A stretch of 64,000 nt of DNA from Rhizophagus clarus (taxonomy: Eukaryota; Glomeromycota; Glomeromycetes; Glomerales; Glomeraceae): NCBI GenBank assembly GCA_015698045.1, contig BLAL01000013.1:248001-312000 (forward strand), read 5' to 3'. A program made the translations under genes and the position numbers. Within the stretch, counting starts at the first letter, position 1. Each line of letters opens with the position of its first letter. A model generated the notes under the pieces. The model did not search any database. It saw nothing but the letters and a program-made list of their open reading frames with translations, and had not been told where the DNA came from. This document shows positions 58,336 through 64,000 of the stretch, in pieces.

Positions 58336-59369
58336 GCCACCGTAGTTTATCATATGAAAATTCTATTTAAACAAGTAGGACTATATGGCGCATAACGAAA
58401 TATAAAATTAATAACAATTTCCGTTAGTATAATAAAATTTTTGAGTTTGTTATAAAGTAATTTAAGTCCGGGGCACTGTAAGCTTTATTGTTGTATGTAC
58501 ATCGTCACGTACCGGACGAATATCGAAAGATAAGTATAGTAATGTTCAAATCTACTACACATTTATAAGAATCAATGATGAAAAGATTGTATTTTGCGTT
58601 TATTCTTCATATTTTCCATCTCTTTTTTGAAAACTAAACCCATGAATTTATTTAGAAAAGGGATGGTATGATGTTCGAAGGCGAAAGAGCGCTGACTTGC
58701 TATATATACAAATATTAACTCATAGAAGCTGATTTATGAAATATTATTATTTAAGAGGAATTTCAGACTGTTCTTGTTATTAGTGATTATATTCTTTCGA
58801 CCAAAGTCTTGGAATTTGCTTGAAGTAAAGTTCAAAGACTCAGATTTCTAATTTAAAAAGCATTATGGTCTTGGACAACATAATAATATGCATGGAGAAG
58901 CAGACGGCGCATCACTACTTGGAGATTTTTGTGTAGTGTGTTAAACCATCAAATCTTAAAATATCTTCAAGTTTATAATATAATTAATTAACTGTAATAA
59001 ACAGTTCTGTTTAGAAAATGCGTTTTAATCACGCTATATCTAATGATTCTGTTTTGAAACAGGAGTGTGTGACCGTTTCGCTTACAGATAAATTTGATAA
59101 AAAATCCACTAAAAAACTTAGAAAGAAGCATTAAAACAAATGTAAAACAGACAAATCTTGATAAATTTATTACTAATACATCTTTAATTTACAACATATA
59201 TCTCACAAACAACTGAAACATAAAGTTTAACATAATAATTTACGCTTAAACTTAATTCATGCATAATTATCAATTTGAAAATTAATAAATTTGATTAAAA
59301 TTTTCGATAGAATGTTTCGAAATTCTGCAGATCTGCCTGGATAATAAAGAGCGTCGACTATGTTTAAGA
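58336..59369. other. Intergenic, no gene seen
   Basis: AT-rich sequence with no credible frame, repeat pair or motif recognised. Confidence 0.3.
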
Positions 59370-59640
59370 TTATAAATTCATATTAACATGAGTATGCCAC
59401 ATGTATCATTATTAATGTAATTAACAATAAAACAAAATATTCAATTTCAAAATTCTCTAGTATTTTAAAAATCGTACTCTCATTTCTCTCTTTTTTTGTT
59501 TTACATTAATAACCTTCATTTGAATTTTTCAGTTATATTTATATTTATTTTTTGTTACATAAATTATTTCAACATTCCAACATTCACGTTATCTTCACGC
59601 TCCAAATTTGATTCAAGATGTACAAATCGTCAGAGTATTG
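59370..59640 (-). pseudogene. Ghost of a P450 N-terminus with leader
   Basis: The minus strand from about 59480 to 59370 still encodes most of the membrane anchor (ILENFEIEYFVLLLITLIM, then HVAYS), after a destroyed start codon. The leader keeps the TTCAGTTATATTTATA word (59528-59545) and the upstream words TTGATTCAAGATGTACAAATCGTC (split here as GATTCAAGATGT and ACAAATCGTC, 59608-59632). The catalytic part is gone; the next feature downstream is the tail of another copy. Confidence 0.6.
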
Positions 59641-59839
59641 ACACGTGAACATATGTAGTTTTTTAATGATATTCAATATACTGTATCTAATTTATCAATT
59701 GGTTTGTTGTCATGTGCACACATTAAGTCATTTACGTGCCATTGCGGTATATACAGAATTTATACAATATAATATACATTGTTAATTTATTTACAGTAAT
59801 TCTTTTAAAGAAAGTCAATTTTATTTAATTTTATTCTAA

Positions 59840-60065
59840 TATGTAATAGTTATTTCACGGGAAGCCGTGGATATCATTGATCATCACGGCGGAGCCGTGA
59901 TGATAATGATATCGAGGCTGATCCGTGAAATAACTAATTTATACCACGGAGACTAACGTCCTGTATACAATTTTTAACTATTGATACACTTTTTAGCTTA
60001 TAAACATCATCCATAAAAATATCAAGAAGAAAAATCACGGACGACTATTAGGAAACGTGGTATAA
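59840..60065 (+). repeat. Dispersed ~220-bp repeat, copy 2
   Basis: Inverted relative to 7950-8168 and clearly homologous along its length (ATTTCACGGGAAGCC, ATTGATCATCACGGC, GGAGACTAACGTCC, ATCCATAAAAATATC). It lies between an outer P450 tail word at 59813 (GAAAGTCAATTTTATTTAAT) and the inner tail repeats at 60100, so it appears to have inserted into that tail array. Confidence 0.65.
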
Positions 60066-60097
60066 AAGTAAATAAAATTTCGTCGCAAATAACTGAA

Positions 60098-60236
60098 ATA
60101 CAAAAAAATCAATTTCTTGGCGACTAATTTTATTGAAATACAAGAAAATCAATTTCTTGGCGACTAACTTTATTGAAACACAAGAAAATCAATTTCTTGG
60201 TTTAGTTTCGACCAATTTTATTGAAACACAAGAAAA
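60098..60236 (-). repeat. Tandem copies of the P450 C-terminal tail, after the 60237 gene
   Basis: Three extra copies (near 60106, 60147 and 60186) of AAATCAATTTCTTGG followed by GACTAATTTTATTGAAA or GACCAATTTTATTG precede the authentic tail at 60237. The units are 40-48 bp. This is the clearest of the four tail arrays. Confidence 0.85.
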
Positions 60237-61932
60237 TCAATTTCTTGGTTTAACTTCAACTAATAATTCGTCACAAGAAACTAGAATACCGTCACTCGTA
60301 GTTTTAATAGGAGAATTCATATCTACTAAATTGATTTCATATTTCCTAAATAATAATGCCATCAAACAAATTAATTCAATCATTGCCAATTTTCTTCCTG
60401 GACATGATCTTAATCCTCCACCAAACATCATAAAAGAATTTTTATTTGGCTCAAAGCCTTCAACCAACCATCTATCAGGGTTAAATTTTTCAGGTTCTTC
60501 CCAATAATCGCTATCATTATGAAGAGCTTTGATATTAAATATAAACAATGTGTTTGCTGGCCATTGATATCCTGCTATTTCACAAGGTTCATCAAAACTT
60601 CTCGTAAACGAATGCATAATTGGGAAAATACGGGATACTTCTTTTACTATTGCTTCACAATAACTTAAACTATAAAAATCATCTTTAGTAATTGGTCGCG
60701 TTTTATCACCTTGAAATATACTATCAATTTCTTCTAGCATTTTCTTTTTCACATCTGGATTATGTGCAACATAATAGACAATTAATGAAAGCAAATTCGC
60801 TGACTATATTTGTAAATAAATAAAAGTGAGTTAATATTTTTTTTTTTTTTTTATTAAAGTACATAGCATCTCTAAAAAATATAATTACTTTATAAGTTCC
60901 ATTAAGAATTCCGTCAAGTAAATTAACGCGAATTTCAGTATCAGTCATAGATCTATTGGCTTCACCAGTTTCGAAATAATTACCATCACGAAGTGTATTT
61001 TTGATAATCATTGATGTCAACATATCATGCGGTAAAGGTTTGTTTAATGGTACATCTTTAATTTCTTGTCTACGTCTCTTAATAATTGAATCTAGTTTTT
61101 GATTAATAAATTTCAGATTTTGAAGTATACCATCTGCTTTATTTTTAAAAAACGGAACATAACGTCGCAAGAAAGGAGAAATTATGAAAAATATATAATA
61201 TCCCATAAGATGTTTATGAATTGCTTGGACAAATTTTACAGAATCTTCGACTATTGCTGGTGGATGATCGGATTTTTTTTCAAGGAGAGTATCAAAATAA
61301 GCTGCCATTGAATACGATCTTTCTCCAGTTAACAATTTAATAGTCATATCATTTGTGTAGTGATGAAACCATGCAGCGAAATCTAATTTATTTTTATTTT
61401 CTTTGATAATTTCTTCTTTAAGAAATAAATCTTTCCAATAAACTTCTAGTTCATTGAAAAGTTTATTTGTCCAATAAATGGCTTCATCAGTAAATTTTGG
61501 TGATAAAATAGCTTGATTAAAAAGATGGTGGTTAAACATCCATGATTTAAAATTACTATTTAACGATAATCCCTTTCCTTCAATACCCAATTCTTCTGGT
61601 GCTTTAGTATTAGGAAATCTCGTCCCATGCGTACTTTTTGATAAAATATGTTCAAGATGTTCTCGTCGACATAAAACTATAGTTCGTACAACACTATTAA
61701 TTTCATGTATGTCTCCATAATTCTCGTAGCAATAATCATATAACTTTAGGCCATCTCCACTAAACCGCAAAATTTGAGGTAAATTACCAATGAATGGGAA
61801 TGGGAATGGACCAGGTAAAGGATTAACGCGAGTAAAATATTTGTAATAGTAGTATGTCACATATGTTATTAATATTGTAATTAACAATAAAACAGGATCA
61901 TTTGTTTCAAAACTTTTTATTATAAAAGTCAT
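60237..61932 (-). CDS. Cytochrome P450, non-canonical I-helix (Tyr-Lys) and WxxxH helix C
   Basis: Exon 1 is 60889-61932, exon 2 is 60237-60803; the intron is 85 bp (GTAATT donor, ATATAG acceptor), giving 536 aa. The anchor PVLLLITILITYVTYYYY, hinge PLPGPFPFPFIGNL, ExxR EVSR, FNPDRW and FGGGLRSCPG are present. The I-helix reads N-G-T-Y-K joined to S-A-N-L. Helix C is W-M-F-N-H, the Arg-to-His change shared with the 44113 gene; the two also share GTRFPN-type and NHHLFNQAIL blocks. The exon-1 frame runs a further 41 codons if the intron is retained. Upstream sites are a TATAAATA at 62030-62037 and the TGTGATCGTC block at 62151. Confidence 0.93.
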
Positions 61933-62029
61933 CTTGTCGTTTCTCCTCCTCTTTTTTTTTTTTTATTTTTCTATTTTTTTTTTTTTGTTGATTAACGGCT
62001 CCTTTAGCTCCTTACTTGATTTTAAGTCA

Positions 62030-62037
62030 TATTTATA
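62030..62037 (-). promoter_or_regulatory. TATA-box candidate of the P450 at 61932
   Basis: TATAAATA on the minus strand, 98 bp before the ATG. The extra distance compared with the plus-strand genes is due to expanded T/A runs in the leader. Confidence 0.4.
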
Positions 62038-62140
62038 TTTTTTCATTATATTAGTGATCTGCAATTCACATAGATGATCACACCGACTTCTTAAGTAACA
62101 AAAATCAACATCACGATATTTTCACAAAACATCTAAATTT

Positions 62141-62185
62141 GATTCAAGATTTGTGATCGTCAATTAGACAATTCTATAATCCCCC
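62141..62185 (+). promoter_or_regulatory. Shared upstream block TGTGATCGTC, copy for the P450 at 61932
   Basis: GATTCAAGATTTGTGATCGT, then CAATTAGACA and a CCCCCTC run. The same order of words precedes the 48351 and 52799 genes; the C-run also follows in the 55708 copy. Confidence 0.4.
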
Positions 62186-63261
62186 TCTAACTAAGTATTA
62201 CCATTTAATTCAACTGCATATGCAAATTTTGTTAAATGAGATTTTTTTTAAAAGTCTATATTAACGGTATTAACATTTAATTATCTTAAAATATATACTG
62301 TAACTCAGATAACAAAAAGGATCTATTTTACTGTACAACAATTGATAGCTTGATCGTCAAATATGGGCTGATTCTAATTCATGTAGTTTTTATACTTGTT
62401 TCGCTATCGGCATTTTTGTTTAAATCATTCATCAATTTAATATCTCTATGAATGGTGTCGCATAATGCATCCCATCCTACCCATACATATATATATAATG
62501 TATTTAGAGCGTGGCATATTACATCATTAAGTTCCGCTGCGATATATAAAAAGAAAAACCGACACAACATAAACTCGATCGAAACTATAAATCGAACAAG
62601 TTCAAAACCCGAAACAAACATTACGTCGAGTCAAAATCTCGATAGGTTTAAAAGCACATCTAATACACTAAGAATTTTTCAACTGTAATTAATAAAATAT
62701 TTTCTTTGTTTTATTAAATGATTAATTAAAGCAGAAATAAATTAAATGAGATTATCATATTTGTATAATACAGTAGCGTCTTCCTGTTCAACTAGTACAG
62801 TAATAATCCTTTAAATAATGTGTAAGAAAGTCGATTATCTAATTTACTGTAGTAACGATTATAATTAACTATTAACAATTCGTCATAAACAACTACGGTG
62901 CACGAAAAAAATAATCGGAATTACAAAAATTGCAAACCAGTGATTAGTAGATTGTTATTAAATGTATAAATATAATGTGTACAAAATTTTAGCTTTTATC
63001 TCATTTCTTTATCTCGCAATCAATTTTTTAATTTGAAAAAAAAAAAAATCATAAAAAATTATTTAAAATAAAAATCTCAAAATTCTGACATAGCGTACAG
63101 ATTGCAGTTCATAAAATAGAATAACTAAAAGACTAATTGTGAGACAAGGAGATACTAGGATAAAAAGCAGAGATTTTATACACATAAAATCCACACATTT
63201 GGCAGCAAATCTGCAAAATTTGCAGAAAATTTAATTATTGAAATTTTAAGCGCATTGTATA

Positions 63262-63401
63262 ATACAAGAAATCAATTCTTATTTAATTTTAACTATAATA
63301 ATTCGTCACAAGCAATCATAATGCAAGAAAATCAATTTCATGGTTTAATTTCAATTAATAATAATTCGTCACAAAAAAAACAAGCAATTAAAACAAGAAA
63401 A
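63262..63401 (-). repeat. Tandem copies of the P450 C-terminal tail, after the 63402 gene
   Basis: Two extra copies (AGAAATCAATTCTTATTTAA near 63267 and AAATCAATTTCATGGTTTAA near 63327) with ATAATTCGTCACAAG between them lie 3' of the stop codon. Confidence 0.8.
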
Positions 63402-63968
63402 TCAATTTCTTGGTTTAATTTCGACTAAAAATTTGTCACAAGAAACTAAAATACCGTCACTTATAGCTTTAATAGAAGAATTCGTATCCACTAAATTAAT
63501 TTCATATTTCCTAAACAGTAAAACCATCAGACAAATTAATTCAATCATTGCCAACTTTCTTCCTGGACAAGTTCTTAATCCTCCACCGAATATCATAAAA
63601 GAATTTTTATTTGGCTCAAAATTTTCGACTAACCATCTATCAGGGTTAAATTTATTAGGTTCTTTCCAATAATCACTATCATCATGAAGAGCATTGACGT
63701 TAACTTGAAACATTGTGTTAGCTGGCCATTGATATCCTGTTATTTCACTAGGTTCATCATAACATCTCACTAACGAATGCATCATTGGGAAAATGCGAGC
63801 TACTTCTTTTACTATTGCTTCACAATAATTTAAATTATAAAAATCATCTTTGGTAATTGGTCGCGTTTTATCACCTTGAAATATATAATCAATTTCTTTT
63901 AGCATTTTCTTTTTCACATCTGGATTATGTGCAATATAATAGATAATATATGAAAGCATATTTGCTGA
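63402..63968 (-). CDS. Cytochrome P450, exon 2 only (gene continues beyond the window)
   Basis: Exon 2 (189 codons with stop) starts after a TAG acceptor at 63969-63970 and reads S-A-N-M-L-S, so it belongs to the array type in which the residue after the splice is Ser. ExxR EVAR, FNPDRW and haem loop FGGGLRTCPG are intact. Exon 1, with the diagnostic I-helix residues, lies beyond 64000. It is most similar to the exon 2 of the 61932 gene. Confidence 0.92.
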   Translation of the reverse strand, partial: SANMLSYIIYYIAHNPDVKKKMLKEIDYIFQGDKTRPITKDDFYNLNYCEAIVKEVARIFPMMHSLVRCYDEPSEITGYQWPANTMFQVNVNALHDDSDYWKEPNKFNPDRWLVENFEPNKNSFMIFGGGLRTCPGRKLAMIELICLMVLLFRKYEINLVDTNSSIKAISDGILVSCDKFLVEIKPRN

Positions 63969-64000
63969 CTACATTAGAAATAAAATGAAAGTGATTAGTG

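Larger units (their letters stand above)
61933..63261. other. 5' flank of the P450 at 61932 and 3' flank of the next copy
   Basis: T-rich leader to 61990, TATA candidate, the upstream block at 62141-62185, then AT-rich sequence with no gene. The overlapping frames at 62379-62688 on both strands are not credible. No repeat was recognised between 62700 and 63250. Confidence 0.35.

Noticed and set aside
62379..62688. Overlapping 78-80 codon frames on both strands
   Set aside because: Mutually overlapping, no family resemblance, no splice context.

Overview
The window is an AT-rich nuclear segment, most likely from an arbuscular mycorrhizal fungus (Glomeromycotina, Rhizophagus-like). This is inferred from spliceosomal introns of about 73-105 bp, a eukaryotic cell-type RNA-dependent RNA polymerase (RdRP), a tandemly expanded cytochrome P450 family, a LINE remnant and many fold-back and miniature repeats. 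No taxonomic search was possible.

Layout. (1) 1-3840 looks foreign. It holds the 3' end of a tail-anchored coiled-coil-like gene, a 129-aa hypothetical gene and a family-B DNA polymerase pseudogene broken by at least six nonsense codons and two frameshifts. At about 3840 it abuts the inside of a P450 pseudogene. (2) 3845-20135 carries plus-strand P450s: one pseudogene (3845-5063), an intact gene (6232-7934), a relic split by a 3.3 kb inverted-repeat transposon (12420-17675), and a second intact gene (18433-20135). A six-exon mitochondrial-type adenylate kinase (10240-11531) lies between them. (3) 20136-34500 is gene-poor: a P450 relic, a 21-bp minisatellite open in all three minus frames, a 5'-truncated LINE flanked by a 15-bp target duplication, and two more P450 relics. 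(4) 34502-38901 is a three-exon RdRP of 1405 aa with an N-terminal RRM-like domain, the DLDGD catalytic motif and an Asn-rich tail. (5) 39935-64000 is a tandem array of seven minus-strand P450s, the last cut by the window end, with shared upstream blocks, N-terminal 'ghosts' of lost copies and duplicated C-terminal tails.

How the genes fit together. All intact P450s share an N-terminal membrane anchor, a proline-rich hinge, ExxR, the FGGGxRxCPG haem loop and one phase-0 intron that falls inside the oxygen-activating I-helix motif. The plus-strand genes keep the canonical A/G-G-T-D-T-T. In all six minus-strand genes whose exon 1 is visible, the Asp is replaced by Tyr, Phe, His or Asn and the catalytic Thr by an invariant Lys, while the haem-binding parts stay intact. 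This points to a locally expanded subfamily with altered, perhaps non-monooxygenase, chemistry, and is the most interesting signal in the window. The RdRP suggests an RNA-silencing role and separates the two P450 blocks; no operon-like relation is implied.
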